From the NCBI GenBank assembly GCA_029258955.1, contig JAPDJT010000028.1:1-64000 (forward strand): 64,000 nucleotides of DNA, in the 5' to 3' direction. The stretch comes from Thermoplasmatota archaeon (lineage in GTDB: Archaea; Thermoplasmatota; E2; UBA202; JdFR-43). How positions within the stretch are numbered: the stretch's first letter is position 1; each line of letters starts with the position of its first letter. Position numbers and translations under genes: made by a program. Shown piece by piece: positions 19,634-29,013 of this stretch. The notes beneath the pieces were generated by a model. The model was not told the origin of the DNA. It saw only the letters and a program-made list of their open reading frames with translations, and made no database searches.

Positions 19634-21325
19634 ATGAATAGAAAAGCTATATTGGTAGTTATTTTATTATCAGTAAGCATTGCTTATGGAGTTGAAGCAG
19701 ATGATACCCATACGATAAAGGTTGTTCCACAAGAGACTAATGTTATAGTGGGAGAGAATTTTACAGTTAGCATTAATATAGTTCCAGCCTCACCAATTTC
19801 GGCAGCAATGTGCAATATTACTTTTGATCCAGCGATATTACAGGCGGAAGAAGTAATGGATGGAGGAATGTTTGATTTATGGTTAGGAAATTTACCAGGA
19901 GTAGCAGAAATTGATAATATAAATGGTACCATTAGCTATATATCTGCTGCAGCATCTGAAGGAAGAACCAGCGAGGGCACATTTGCAATAATAAAATTTA
20001 GAGCTATAGCTGTTGGAAGTTCCTCCATCAATATTGAAGATCCCATTATCCAGAGGGAAACAAATGTTAATATAATAAATGGGGTAGTAAATGTTTTGGC
20101 TGGTGGTGATACAAATCCTCCAGAAATATCCAATATTGTTGTAAAGCCTTTTGTACAGTATGTAAATGGTTATGTGAATATCTCTGCTTCCATTTATGAT
20201 GAATCTGCCATAGATAGTGTAAAAGCTATCATAGAATATCCAAATGGAAGCATATATGAATATCCAATGAGCAAGGATACAAAATATTATTTAAATAAAA
20301 CATACAGCATGGCTGGAACATATCATTTCCATATTTATGCAAGAGATGAATATGGAAATGAAAATGAAAGCTCCATATACTCATTTGAAATAGTTGAAGG
20401 AGATAATGTTCCCCCAGAAATAAAAGATGTTTTAGCATCTCCTTCATTGCAGGATGCAGGAAAAGATGTAACTATTTCCTGTAAAGTAACAGACAACATA
20501 GCTGTAAAAGACGTATTCCTAAACATAACATATCCAGATGGCACGAATTACAATTTCAGCATAAAGAATAACAAAACAGATAGCATTTATTATTGCAATA
20601 AAGCATATAACATGCTTGGCACCTATTCATTCTTCATTTTCGCAATAGATGATTATGGCAATAAAAACAAAAGCCAAACATATGAATTCGAGATTGATGA
20701 TACAACACCACCTGTAGTAGGTATTATTTATCCAAAAGGGGGAGAAATTGTTGGAGGAAAAGTTATTATTAAATGGAACGCCACTGATAACTATGGCAAA
20801 AACTTGCTTATAACAATCAAATATAGTCCAAATAATGGTGCTACATGGCATTTAATAGTTTCAGATACAGAAAATGATGGAGAATATGAATGGGATACAA
20901 GCAAATTAGAAAGTGGAGATAGTTATTTAATAAGTGTTTCTGCAAAAGATGCTGCTGGAAACATTGGTAAAGATGTCTCAGATAAATTCACTGTTGATAA
21001 TACAAACCCAACTCTTGCTATACAAAAACCAAAAGCAGGCAGATTATATATATTTGATAGGGAAATAATGCCTCTCATTGGCAATAAAGCAATAATAATT
21101 GGCAAAATTACAATTGTAGCGGAAGCACAGGACCAGCCAGCAGGAATAGAAAAAGTGGAATTTTATATTGATGGTAGCTTGAAGGCAGAAGATAATTCAA
21201 CACCATATGAATGGATTTGGGATGAAAGAACAATTGGAAAACATACCATAAAAGTAATAGCTTATGATAAAGCAGGAAATAAAGAAACGAGAGAGGTAGA
21301 AGTACTTGTTATTAATCCTCTTTAA
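19634..21325 (+). CDS. Secreted single-cohesin Ig-repeat protein
   Basis: 563 aa. Signal peptide (about 1-22), one cohesin-like module (about 27-155; GENFTVSINIVP, GTFAIIKFRAIAVG), then four Ig-like modules (about 160-255, 258-355, 358-455 and 456-563); the last resembles bacterial Ig modules of surface proteins (VEFYIDGSLKAEDN). Unlike the 869-aa scaffold it has no membrane anchor, so it may be soluble, held by its Ig modules, or bridge dockerin proteins. It has its own promoter. Its stop lies inside the convergent rpl11 gene (14-base tail overlap). Confidence 0.82.
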   Translation: MNRKAILVVILLSVSIAYGVEADDTHTIKVVPQETNVIVGENFTVSINIVPASPISAAMCNITFDPAILQAEEVMDGGMFDLWLGNLPGVAEIDNINGTISYISAAASEGRTSEGTFAIIKFRAIAVGSSSINIEDPIIQRETNVNIINGVVNVLAGGDTNPPEISNIVVKPFVQYVNGYVNISASIYDESAIDSVKAIIEYPNGSIYEYPMSKDTKYYLNKTYSMAGTYHFHIYARDEYGNENESSIYSFEIVEGDNVPPEIKDVLASPSLQDAGKDVTISCKVTDNIAVKDVFLNITYPDGTNYNFSIKNNKTDSIYYCNKAYNMLGTYSFFIFAIDDYGNKNKSQTYEFEIDDTTPPVVGIIYPKGGEIVGGKVIIKWNATDNYGKNLLITIKYSPNNGATWHLIVSDTENDGEYEWDTSKLESGDSYLISVSAKDAAGNIGKDVSDKFTVDNTNPTLAIQKPKAGRLYIFDREIMPLIGNKAIIIGKITIVAEAQDQPAGIEKVEFYIDGSLKAEDNSTPYEWIWDERTIGKHTIKVIAYDKAGNKETREVEVLVINPL

Positions 21326-21788
21326 ATAAATCGTCAAACTCTCCTTCTTCTATTTTTTTAATTATTTCTTTTGGATGCATGCCATCTATTGTTATCCCCA
21401 TTGATACGCAAGTCCCTACTATTTCCTTTGCTTTTGCCTTCAAATCCTTCCCAAGTAAATCATTCTTTTTCATTTTTGCAATGTCAATAACATCCTGCAT
21501 TGTTATGTTGCCTACTGGATTTTCATCTCCAGCTCCCTTTTCAACGCCCGCTCTCTTTAATATTAATGCAGATGCTGGAGGCGTGCCAACTTTTAATTCA
21601 TATTTCTTTGTTGCTGGATCAACAATTATTTTTACAGGTACTTTCATCCCTTTAAAGTCTTTTGTAAGCTCATTTATTTTGTTTACTACCTCTACTACAT
21701 TTAAACCTAAGGGTCCAAGTACCGGTCCTATTGGTGGACCAGCAGTTGCTTTCCCTCCTTCAACAAGCACTTCTACTTCCTCTGCCAT
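21312..21788 (-). CDS. rpl11: Large ribosomal subunit protein uL11
   Basis: 158 aa, usual length for archaeal uL11, which binds the GTPase-associated centre of 23S rRNA. The N-terminal domain contains the family stretch KATAGPPIGPVLGPLGLN, and the C-terminal RNA-binding domain has GTPPASALILKRAG. Last gene of ftsZ-secE-spt5-rpl11, four bases after spt5. The rpl1, rpl10 and rpl12 genes that often follow in archaea are absent; a convergent cohesin gene lies there instead. Confidence 0.97.
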   Translation of the reverse strand: MAEEVEVLVEGGKATAGPPIGPVLGPLGLNVVEVVNKINELTKDFKGMKVPVKIIVDPATKKYELKVGTPPASALILKRAGVEKGAGDENPVGNITMQDVIDIAKMKKNDLLGKDLKAKAKEIVGTCVSMGITIDGMHPKEIIKKIEEGEFDDLFKED

Positions 21789-21792
21789 TTTA

Positions 21793-22242
21793 TCACTCCT
21801 CCTTTTCTTTCTTTATTATTCTTACCTGCTCCCCCCTGACAGTAATTGGTATTGGAACCATTGCATCTAATAATTCAACAGTAATTTCTTCTTTTGCATC
21901 ATCTATTCTAGTTACCTTAGCTTTCTCTCCTTTAAATGGTCCAGAAATGAGCTCTACAATCATTCCCTCTTCAATATTTGCAACAGCAGATGGTGGGAAT
22001 AGAAAATGCTCTATTTCCTCAAGCTTAACATCTTTTTCTAAAACTTCCCTGGCATATCTCATATGCCTTACTATTCTTTTTATGACATCAATATCTTCAC
22101 TTTCCACAAATATATAGCCTCTCAACTCCTTTGGTGCAAGGATAGAATATATTTTCCCTGTCCTCTTGCTGGCTTTTTCAAACAAATTTGCTACATTCTC
22201 TTCTTGCCCAACCTGCGTCTTAACAACAAAAATTTTTGCCAT
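21793..22242 (-). CDS. spt5: Transcription elongation factor Spt5 (NusG family)
   Basis: 149 aa: an NGN domain (about 1-85; KIFVVKTQVGQE, LRGYIFVE) and a C-terminal KOW domain (about 90-145; GMIVELISGPFKGEKAKV). It associates with RNA polymerase and Spt4 to support processive elongation. The ATG at 22242 is preferred over an in-frame ATG eight codons upstream because it follows the secE stop by one base and matches family length. Confidence 0.96.
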   Translation of the reverse strand: MAKIFVVKTQVGQEENVANLFEKASKRTGKIYSILAPKELRGYIFVESEDIDVIKRIVRHMRYAREVLEKDVKLEEIEHFLFPPSAVANIEEGMIVELISGPFKGEKAKVTRIDDAKEEITVELLDAMVPIPITVRGEQVRIIKKEKEE

Positions 22243-22243
22243 T

Positions 22244-22483
22244 TTAAATCCCCAGCTTTTGAGCAATCCAAGGTGCTACAACTGTAGCTAAAATGAAAAT
22301 AGCAAAGCCTATGATTCCTATAATGAAAATGCCAATAGCAGTCATTTGAGCAGTCTTTGTATATTCATCCATATCTGGATTCCTTGCCATCTTGAATACT
22401 CTGCCATACTTTCCCTTACCTATTCTACTAAACTTATGTTCAATATTCTTTTGAACTTCCCACGCTTTTTCTACCAGATTCAT
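22244..22483 (-). CDS. secE: Protein translocase subunit SecE (Sec61 gamma)
   Basis: 79 aa with an amphipathic N-terminal half and a single C-terminal membrane helix (GIFIIGIIGFAIFILATVV), the layout of archaeal SecE. It clamps SecY in the plasma-membrane translocon. One base after ftsZ and one base before spt5. Confidence 0.94.
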   Translation of the reverse strand: MNLVEKAWEVQKNIEHKFSRIGKGKYGRVFKMARNPDMDEYTKTAQMTAIGIFIIGIIGFAIFILATVVAPWIAQKLGI

Positions 22484-22484
22484 T

Positions 22485-23588
22485 TTATCTTATGATATCA
22501 ATTCCAAATTCTTTCTCTTCCGTCTCCGTTGAAGGACCTAAAATTTGCTTTGATTTCACTCCGGTTAAAACAATCATTACTTTAATTGTTCCCTTTAAAC
22601 TCGGGTCAATTCCTGCTCCCCATATTATTGTTGCATCTGGATTTATGCGGGAATAAATTTCCTCTACAACTCCCTCTGCTTCTTTTATTGTCATGTCCTC
22701 CCCACCAATAACATTCACCAATGCTCCTTTTGCTTCACTAATATCAACATCTAACAATGGAGATGACAATGCTTCATTAACAGCATCAACAGCCCTATTC
22801 TCACTATCTGATTCTCCTAATCCAATCATTGCAACTCCTCCAGATTTCATTATGGTCTTCAAATCAGCAAAGTCCAAGTTAATTAATCCAGGCTTTGTAA
22901 TCATTTCTGTTATTCCTTTTATACTCCTCATTAAAATTTCATCTGCGACTTTAAATGCTTTATTTAATGGCAATCTAGGTGCAATTTCAAGAAGCTTATC
23001 ATTTGGAATAACTATAACTGTGTCACATATATCTTTTAACCTTGCTAAACCCATTTCAGCATTTTCTTTTCTTACCCTCCCTTCAACACTAAACGGAAGA
23101 GTTACAACAGCCAAAGTTAAAGCCCCTATTTCCTTTGCTATTTTTGCCACAACTGGAGCAGAGCCTGTACCGGTGCCTCCTCCAAGCCCGCATGTAATAA
23201 AAACTATGTCAGCTCCCTCCAATGCTTTCTTTATTTCTGACTCGCTTTCAATTGCTGCTTCTCTTCCCTTCTCTGGCAAAGAACCCGCTCCCAACCCTTT
23301 AGTTACATGCCTTCCAATCAATATCTTATGAGGAACTTTTGCATGCAATAAATGCTGAGCATCTGTGTTTATAGCTATGAGTTGAGCTCCATAAATTTTT
23401 GCCTCAAAACATCTCGCAATAGTATTTGTTCCAGCTCCTCCGCATCCAACAACTTTTATATTTGTTGTTAATCCAGCTAAAACTTCTTCTAGCTCTTTGT
23501 TCCTCCTTTGCAACTCCTCCAATTCCTCCTCACTAAGTTCAACTTGTGACTCATCCCTCGCAATAGCTTCTTCAACAATTTTCTTCAT
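22485..23588 (-). CDS. ftsZ: Cell division GTPase FtsZ
   Basis: 367 aa. The Rossmann-type GTP-binding half contains [11 protein letters not shown] and the tubulin signature [10 protein letters not shown], followed by the C-terminal FtsZ domain (about 225-345). The N-terminal 45 residues are an acidic, coiled extension as in archaeal FtsZ1-type proteins. Polymerises into the division ring. The ATG at 23588 is chosen because AAGGTGA lies five bases upstream; GTG at 23597 and ATG at 23594 are possible but overlap that site. First gene of the secE-spt5-rpl11 operon. Confidence 0.96.
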   Translation of the reverse strand: MKKIVEEAIARDESQVELSEEELEELQRRNKELEEVLAGLTTNIKVVGCGGAGTNTIARCFEAKIYGAQLIAINTDAQHLLHAKVPHKILIGRHVTKGLGAGSLPEKGREAAIESESEIKKALEGADIVFITCGLGGGTGTGSAPVVAKIAKEIGALTLAVVTLPFSVEGRVRKENAEMGLARLKDICDTVIVIPNDKLLEIAPRLPLNKAFKVADEILMRSIKGITEMITKPGLINLDFADLKTIMKSGGVAMIGLGESDSENRAVDAVNEALSSPLLDVDISEAKGALVNVIGGEDMTIKEAEGVVEEIYSRINPDATIIWGAGIDPSLKGTIKVMIVLTGVKSKQILGPSTETEEKEFGIDIIR

Positions 23589-23623
23589 GAGCATCACCTT
23601 AAACTTTTAAAGTAAAACACAAA

Positions 23624-23634
23624 GGTTTATTAAA
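23624..23634 (-). promoter_or_regulatory. TATA box for the ftsZ operon
   Basis: On the minus strand TTTTTAATAAA lies 36-46 bases before the ftsZ ATG, predicting a short leader that includes the AAGGTGA ribosome-binding site. Confidence 0.5.
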
Positions 23635-23667
23635 AAGTTTTGATAATTGTTATAGAGGAGGAGAAAG

Positions 23668-24591
23668 CTAAAATGGGCTTGTTTTTCCTATTGCTTCCAT
23701 CACCGCCAAAGCAGCTTTTGCTCCTTCAGCACATGCTGTTATAATTTGTCTTACTCCTCCTGTGACATCTCCTGCTGCAAACACTCTTTTTACATTTGTT
23801 CTACCCATCTCATCTGTTATAATGTATCCATTTTCATCAAGCTTTATACCTACTTGTTTAGCTAGCTCATTTTGTGGCTCTTCTCCTATTGATATAAAGA
23901 CTCCATCAGTTGCAATAACCTTTTCTTCTCCAGTTTTTACATTTTTTATCTTTACAGCCTTCACGAAATCATCACCAATAATTTCTTCAACAATGCTATT
24001 CCATATAAAATTGATGCCTTTTTCTTTTGCCTCCTCCTCTAAAGCTTTTTCAGCCCTAAGCTTATCTCTCCTATGAATAACAGAAACATCACATCCAATT
24101 TGCTTTAAATATATTGCTTCAATAACAGCACTATTTCCTCCCCCAACAACAACTACTTTCTTTCCTTTAAAAAAGAAACCATCACAAGTTGCACAATAAG
24201 AAACACCTCTTCCTGCAAATTCATCCTCGCCCTTAACTCCAAGCTTTCTATGCTGACTACCAGTACATAAAATTACAGCACCAACAAAATATTTGCTACG
24301 AGTAGTTTCAATTTTTACACCTTCATTGCTTACGCTGAGTTTTTTAACCTCTTCTCCAAATTTCAGCTCAGCATAGTCTTTGGCATGCTCTTTCATTTTC
24401 TCCATTAACTCCATTCCACTTATACTTTTGAATCCTGGATAATTTTCTACCTTAGGGGCTTCAATAGTTAAACCCCCTCCCATTCCTTTATCAAAAACAA
24501 CTACACTTGCTCCACTCCTTCCAGCATATATGGCAGCAGCATAACCAGCAGCTCCAGCCCCTACAATAGCTACTTCATAGTCAAATTTCAT
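23668..24591 (-). CDS. trxB: Thioredoxin reductase
   Basis: 307 aa FAD/NADPH disulfide reductase of the low-molecular-weight type. FAD-binding [12 protein letters not shown] at the N-terminus, redox centre [10 protein letters not shown] near residue 135, NADPH-binding VVVGGGNSA with downstream [10 protein letters not shown], and the C-terminal FAD motif FAAGDVTGG. Reduces thioredoxin-like proteins in the cytoplasm. The ATG at 24591 fits a leaderless transcript from the box GTTTTATATG at 24611-24620; an upstream in-frame start would lie close to the box itself. Monocistronic. Confidence 0.95.
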   Translation of the reverse strand: MKFDYEVAIVGAGAAGYAAAIYAGRSGASVVVFDKGMGGGLTIEAPKVENYPGFKSISGMELMEKMKEHAKDYAELKFGEEVKKLSVSNEGVKIETTRSKYFVGAVILCTGSQHRKLGVKGEDEFAGRGVSYCATCDGFFFKGKKVVVVGGGNSAVIEAIYLKQIGCDVSVIHRRDKLRAEKALEEEAKEKGINFIWNSIVEEIIGDDFVKAVKIKNVKTGEEKVIATDGVFISIGEEPQNELAKQVGIKLDENGYIITDEMGRTNVKRVFAAGDVTGGVRQIITACAEGAKAALAVMEAIGKTSPF

Positions 24592-24912
24592 GAGAATAAA
24601 AAAGCACAATCATATAAAACTTCTGATGAGTGGGGATGTTGAAGAAAATTAAATGAAATGAGGATGTTATCATGGTAAATTCTCTCACGCAATAATGGCA
24701 TCGAGCTAATTTCTTCCATACAAATTGCCATGATAACGCTCCCTTCATGGTTGATAATCTCGATAAAATAGATATAATGAATGTTACCATTGACTTCTTT
24801 CCATGAATAATAGCCAAGCAACCATTCTCTTCATTTATTTATGAAGAAAAAGTATAATATAATCTCCGCAAATGCCATTAACAGTAATTCTACCATTCTG
24901 CAATCATAGTTT
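24592..24912. other. Noncoding gap with imperfect inverted repeats
   Basis: About 320 bases without a credible gene. GTTATCATGGTAAATT (24666-24681) is mirrored by AATTGCCATGATAAC (24723-24737), and the flanks also pair loosely (ATGAGGAT against CCCTTCAT). A second, looser pair lies at about 24778-24840. Similar arms occur in other gaps of this window. Confidence 0.5.
24611..24620 (-). promoter_or_regulatory. TATA box for trxB
   Basis: Minus-strand GTTTTATATG, 20-29 bases before the ATG, consistent with leaderless transcription. Confidence 0.5.
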
Positions 24913-25926
24913 TCATTGATGAAGTCTATTTAATTTCACTTCTCTTCCATCATCTTTTACTATTGCTTTTATTTCGTTACTTTTAATTAGCTCTATATTC
25001 ACATTTCCTAATACTAACTTTATTCCATATGCAACATCTTCATTTCCATATACTTCTATTTCCTTAGCTTTTCCTATCTTATACGCAATTTCCATCCCTT
25101 TCTTAACATCTTCACTAAAAACATTTTTTCCTTTTGCAATACCATACATTTCCAAATATATATCTGGCTTTGTATCTCTCAATGTTGGACGAGCAATTCT
25201 TGCCTCCTTTAATGTATCCAAATCTATATCGCAGACAATGCTATCTTCCTTAAAATATTCCGCTTTTGCCAATAACTCCCCTTTTGGACTGTATATCTGG
25301 CTTCCTCCCCAGAATGTTAAGCCGTCTTCTTCTCCAACTAGATTACAATACGCCATATAAACTGTATTTTCTATTGCTCTTGCTGGCAATACTCTTTCAA
25401 AATAATCTTTTGAAATGATAGGAGAAGCAGATATACATACGATTAAATCTGCCCCTTTTAATGCCATTATTTTTGTTATTTCTGGAAAGAAAATGTCATA
25501 GCAAATGCAAAGCCCTACATTTCCAAATTTTGTTTTAAATATTGGCTGTTCATTTCCTTCTTTAAAATAAAATTTTTCTTCAAATGGTCCAAAATTTGCT
25601 AAGAAATTTTTGTGATATATTCCAATGCTATTTGATTGCACCATAACCGCTGAATTATAAACAATACCTTTTCTTTCTTCAATTGGCATTCCAAAAATTA
25701 TTATGCAATCATTTTCCTTAGCAATCTCTTGTAAATTTTTTATTGATTCCCCATTTATATCTTCAGCTAAAGAAAAAACCTCTTCCCTACAAATATATCC
25801 AGTTAATGACATTTCTCCAAAAATATACACATCTGCTTCCTCGCTCTCTATAACTTTTTCCATTTTTCTTATATTCTTCTTTTTATTTCCAACCTTTGGA
25901 TTTATGTTAGTTAAGCAGACTCTCAT
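24913..25926 (-). CDS. Carbon-nitrogen hydrolase (nitrilase superfamily), possible NadE glutaminase partner
   Basis: 337 aa. The Glu-Lys-Cys triad of the nitrilase family is visible: E38 in FGEMSLTGY, K106 in YHKNFL and C142 in CICYDIFFPE. The catalytic domain covers about 1-260; the remaining 75 residues are a tail without recognised domain. Members hydrolyse amides or nitriles. The gene is divergent from nadE, and in bacterial and eukaryotic glutamine-dependent NAD synthetases a domain of this family is fused to NadE. This protein could therefore supply ammonia from glutamine to NadE (inference from neighbourhood). Confidence 0.85.
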   Translation of the reverse strand: MRVCLTNINPKVGNKKKNIRKMEKVIESEEADVYIFGEMSLTGYICREEVFSLAEDINGESIKNLQEIAKENDCIIIFGMPIEERKGIVYNSAVMVQSNSIGIYHKNFLANFGPFEEKFYFKEGNEQPIFKTKFGNVGLCICYDIFFPEITKIMALKGADLIVCISASPIISKDYFERVLPARAIENTVYMAYCNLVGEEDGLTFWGGSQIYSPKGELLAKAEYFKEDSIVCDIDLDTLKEARIARPTLRDTKPDIYLEMYGIAKGKNVFSEDVKKGMEIAYKIGKAKEIEVYGNEDVAYGIKLVLGNVNIELIKSNEIKAIVKDDGREVKLNRLHQ

Positions 25927-25961
25927 CGCAAGAAATAAATTTCACTCTTTTATAACTTTGC

Positions 25962-26771
25962 ATGCTTAAAATAGATGCAGAAAAAGTTACAGAAATAATT
26001 GTAAATTTTATTAAGGAGTATTCAGATAAAGCAGGAAGAAAAAAAGTTGTTTTGGGCTTATCTGGTGGAGTAGATTCATCAGTTGTTGCAAAATTGGCAA
26101 CAATGGCATTAGGAAAAGAGAATGTATATGCTTTATTTTTGCCAGACATATCAACACCTTTAGAAGATTTTGAACATTCCCGCCTCATGGTAAAATTGCT
26201 CGAAATAAATTATAAAGTTATAGATATCTCTCCCATCATTCATTCAATAACAAATATATGCGGTGAAATGAATGAAATAACATTGGGGAATGTTAAAGCA
26301 AGAATAAGAATGCTCCTTCTCTATCAGATAGCAAATGAAAAAAATGCTTTAGTATGTGGAACATCAAATAAAACAGAGCTACTTACTGGATATTTTACAA
26401 AGTATGGTGATGGGGCAACAGATTTCATGCCTATTGGAGATTTGTATAAGACGCAAGTGTATCAGCTTGCAAAATATTTGGAAATACCAGAAGAAATTAT
26501 AAAGAAACCACCTACAGCTGGGCTATGGAAAGGACAAACAGATGAAAAAGAATTGGGTATAACTTATGATAAATTAGATAAAATTTTGTATGGAATTGAG
26601 AGGAGAATGGAGAAGAAAAAAATTGCGGAGATTGCTGGAGTAGATGAAAAAGAAGTAGAAAGGATATATGAAATGGTTTGTAAAAATGAACATAAGAGAA
26701 GATTGGCACCAATTCCAAAAATTGGTTTTAGAACAGTTGGTATTGATTGGAGACATCCATTAAAGTTATAA
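25962..26771 (+). CDS. nadE: NH3-dependent NAD synthetase
   Basis: 269 aa, the length of stand-alone NadE. The ATP pyrophosphatase P-loop LGLSGGVDSS is at about residues 32-41, followed by family motifs ALVCGTSNKTE and PIGDLYKTQVYQLA. Converts deamido-NAD to NAD in the cytoplasm. Only 35 bases separate it from the divergent nitrilase-family gene, so the two probably have back-to-back promoters (TATA-like AAATAAAT about 25 bases upstream). Its 3' end overlaps the convergent rpoD by six bases. Confidence 0.95.
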   Translation: MLKIDAEKVTEIIVNFIKEYSDKAGRKKVVLGLSGGVDSSVVAKLATMALGKENVYALFLPDISTPLEDFEHSRLMVKLLEINYKVIDISPIIHSITNICGEMNEITLGNVKARIRMLLLYQIANEKNALVCGTSNKTELLTGYFTKYGDGATDFMPIGDLYKTQVYQLAKYLEIPEEIIKKPPTAGLWKGQTDEKELGITYDKLDKILYGIERRMEKKKIAEIAGVDEKEVERIYEMVCKNEHKRRLAPIPKIGFRTVGIDWRHPLKL

Positions 26772-27554
26772 CCCTAAAGCTTTTTCCAACTCATCATATT
26801 TTTTATGCAATATTTTCAAAGCTTCCATTAAAGCATCTTTTGCTGTCATTGAACCATCTGTTTCATATTGCATTATAATGCGTGTTTCATCTCCTTTAAC
26901 TTCTATTGCCTTTCTTTTGCATACTTCCATGCATGTTTTACATAAAATGCAATCTTCAATGTTTTTTACAGTAAGCTTATTCCTTTTTATTTCCAATATA
27001 TTTCTTGGACAGGCTTTTACACATTCTTTGCATAAATTGCATTTTTCATCATCTATTTCTATTATCGGATAATATTTGTATCCTATGCCACATACAACTT
27101 GCCACTTTGCATGCTCCTTACCAGTTCCGAGCTCTGCTTCTGCCTCCAGAATAAGGCGTTGATTCTTCAATAACTTAACAATAGGAATCTTGTCATCTAC
27201 AACAGCCCACATTGGATCCTCTGGCACTAAATCACCAGAATAAACAACACATTCTCCTTCCTTGCTTAAGTGATAATGAACTGTACAGCTTGGACAACCT
27301 TTCCCTCCACATGCACATTCTTTTCTAAAATTGAGCAAATCAAGGCGAGTAGGCAAAGGAATCATTCCAAGACGATGTGCAATAATTTCATCAAAGAGGG
27401 CAGAGGTATTATCATATATTGTTACAGTTTCAATTGCAAGCTTAGGTATATCAGCTATCAATGTCCTTCTTATAGCATTTACAAAATAAGGAGCAGTATC
27501 CTCAAACAAAATTTTGGCATAGTTATCCTTTAACTCCAAAAACTTAAGCTTCAT
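26766..27554 (-). CDS. rpoD: DNA-directed RNA polymerase subunit D (Rpo3) with ferredoxin-like insert
   Basis: 262 aa archaeal homologue of Rpb3/alpha, needed with subunit L for polymerase assembly. The dimerisation domain starts at [26 protein letters not shown] cluster lies near residue 85. The insert domain (about 170-225) carries [12 protein letters not shown] and [12 protein letters not shown], eight cysteines able to bind two [4Fe-4S] clusters. Overlaps rps11 by four bases at its start. It ends the rps13-rps4-rps11-rpoD string; the rpl18e-rpl13-rps9 genes that often follow are absent. Confidence 0.96.
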   Translation of the reverse strand: MKLKFLELKDNYAKILFEDTAPYFVNAIRRTLIADIPKLAIETVTIYDNTSALFDEIIAHRLGMIPLPTRLDLLNFRKECACGGKGCPSCTVHYHLSKEGECVVYSGDLVPEDPMWAVVDDKIPIVKLLKNQRLILEAEAELGTGKEHAKWQVVCGIGYKYYPIIEIDDEKCNLCKECVKACPRNILEIKRNKLTVKNIEDCILCKTCMEVCKRKAIEVKGDETRIIMQYETDGSMTAKDALMEALKILHKKYDELEKALGL

Positions 27555-27934
27555 ACTCTTCTTCCTCTTCTTCCTCCTTTCTCTCTACAACCATCATGAG
27601 GCAAAGGAGTTACATCTTCTATTCTGCCTATCTTCAATCCCGCTCTTGCCAAAGCTCTTATCGCCGCCTGCGCTCCTGGACCAGGGCTTTTACTTCTTCC
27701 CCTTCCTATTCCCCTAACTTTTATATGAATTCCTTCTATGCCCTTCTCTTTTATTTCTTCAGCAACTCTCTGGGCGGCAATCATTGCTGCATATGGAGAA
27801 GGTTCATCCTTGTCAGCTTTAACAACCATTCCACCAGAGCATTTTGCGAGAGTTTCAGCTCCAGTTATATCTGTTACAGTTATGATTGTATTGTTATGAG
27901 ATGCAAATATATGTGCTATAGCCCACTTTCCCAT
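27551..27934 (-). CDS. rps11: Small ribosomal subunit protein uS11
   Basis: 127 aa, usual archaeal length. Motifs include [30 protein letters not shown] and the conserved C-terminal tail [20 protein letters not shown]. Binds 16S rRNA in the platform. One base after rps4 and overlapping rpoD by four bases. Confidence 0.97.
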   Translation of the reverse strand: MGKWAIAHIFASHNNTIITVTDITGAETLAKCSGGMVVKADKDEPSPYAAMIAAQRVAEEIKEKGIEGIHIKVRGIGRGRSKSPGPGAQAAIRALARAGLKIGRIEDVTPLPHDGCREKGGRRGRRV

Positions 27935-27935
27935 T

Positions 27936-28502
27936 TTATCCCTCCTCAGCTTCTTTTACTTCTTCTTTTCTCAGCATTATTTCTTCAGCTTTTGGACGCA
28001 TAGGATGCAGTTCATCATTTAAAGGTGAGGAATATGAATAGGTAATATGGTCTTCCTCCTCTTTCCTTACTAAATATGAAGGAACTCTTACCTTTCTTCC
28101 GTTTATGGCAATATGTCCATGAACAATAAATTGGCGAGCTTGCTTTGGTGTTTTAGCTAAACCATGTAAATATACTAAAGTTTGTAATCTCCTTGCCAAA
28201 ATATCCTCAACTGTCAAAGCTAAAACATCATCAAGAGTTGCATTTTCTGGCAATATACCAAGTTTAGCCAATCTTTTTAATAACTTCTCTTTTTCCTTTT
28301 CTGCCTGCTCTTCCCCAGCTCTTGCAAGTAATTTTCTTGCCTGCTCTCTTATCCTTCTCAAAAATGTTTCAGCTTTCCATAACTCCCTTTTATTTTTTAA
28401 TCCATATTTCTCAACCAATTCATGCTCTCTTTTTATCCTTTCTCCTTCCCATGGGTGAGAAGGTGTATCATATTTTTTCCTTGGAAATTTTGGATCCCCC
28501 AT
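27936..28502 (-). CDS. rps4: Small ribosomal subunit protein uS4
   Basis: 188 aa. Archaeal-type N-terminus ([18 protein letters not shown]), helical rRNA-binding region, and an S4 RNA-binding domain at about 105-170 ([30 protein letters not shown]). Nucleates 30S assembly. Four bases after rps13. Confidence 0.97.
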   Translation of the reverse strand: MGDPKFPRKKYDTPSHPWEGERIKREHELVEKYGLKNKRELWKAETFLRRIREQARKLLARAGEEQAEKEKEKLLKRLAKLGILPENATLDDVLALTVEDILARRLQTLVYLHGLAKTPKQARQFIVHGHIAINGRKVRVPSYLVRKEEEDHITYSYSSPLNDELHPMRPKAEEIMLRKEEVKEAEEG

Positions 28503-28506
28503 TTTA

Positions 28507-28965
28507 TCACTTCTTTGCCTTCTTTATAACTCCAACAGTTAAACCTTTTCTCTTATTACTTCTTGTTCTTTGACCCCTAACAGGCAAACCTCTTTCATGG
28601 CGAATACCACGATAACATCTAATTTTCTTTAACAAATTAATGTCTTCTCTTTTAACCAAATCAATTTCACTCCCTATTAGATGGCGATCTTCTCCGGTAA
28701 GCAAATCTTTTCTTCTATTTTTAAGCCATGGAGGAAGCCAGTCATTTATTGTTTCTATTGCTTTACTTAATTTTTCTATTTCCTCTTCTGATAGATAACC
28801 AATTCTTTTTCTTCCGTCAATACCAGTATAATTTATGATAGCATTTGCTACCATGAAGTTAATACCTTTTATTTGTGTGAGAGCATATCGAGTAGGTTTA
28901 TTGCCATCTATATCCGTTGCTGCTAATCTAACTATATATCTGAATTCTTTATTTTCTTCTGCCAT
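28507..28965 (-). CDS. rps13: Small ribosomal subunit protein uS13
   Basis: 152 aa from the ATG at 28965; an in-frame ATG at 28974 adds three residues. The later start better matches a leaderless transcript from the AT-rich box at about 28987-29000 and the usual N-terminus. Motifs: [39 protein letters not shown]. Located in the 30S head, contacting P-site tRNA. First gene of the rps13-rps4-rps11-rpoD operon. Confidence 0.95.
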   Translation of the reverse strand: MAEENKEFRYIVRLAATDIDGNKPTRYALTQIKGINFMVANAIINYTGIDGRKRIGYLSEEEIEKLSKAIETINDWLPPWLKNRRKDLLTGEDRHLIGSEIDLVKREDINLLKKIRCYRGIRHERGLPVRGQRTRSNKRKGLTVGVIKKAKK

Positions 28966-29013
28966 AGGTGGCATAAAATACCATTTCTATATTTAATATT
29001 TACTCATTGAAAA

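Noticed and set aside
24581-24821. Overlapping short minus-strand ORFs before trxB
   Set aside because: No ribosome-binding or promoter support, no recognisable protein features, and they lie over imperfect inverted repeats.
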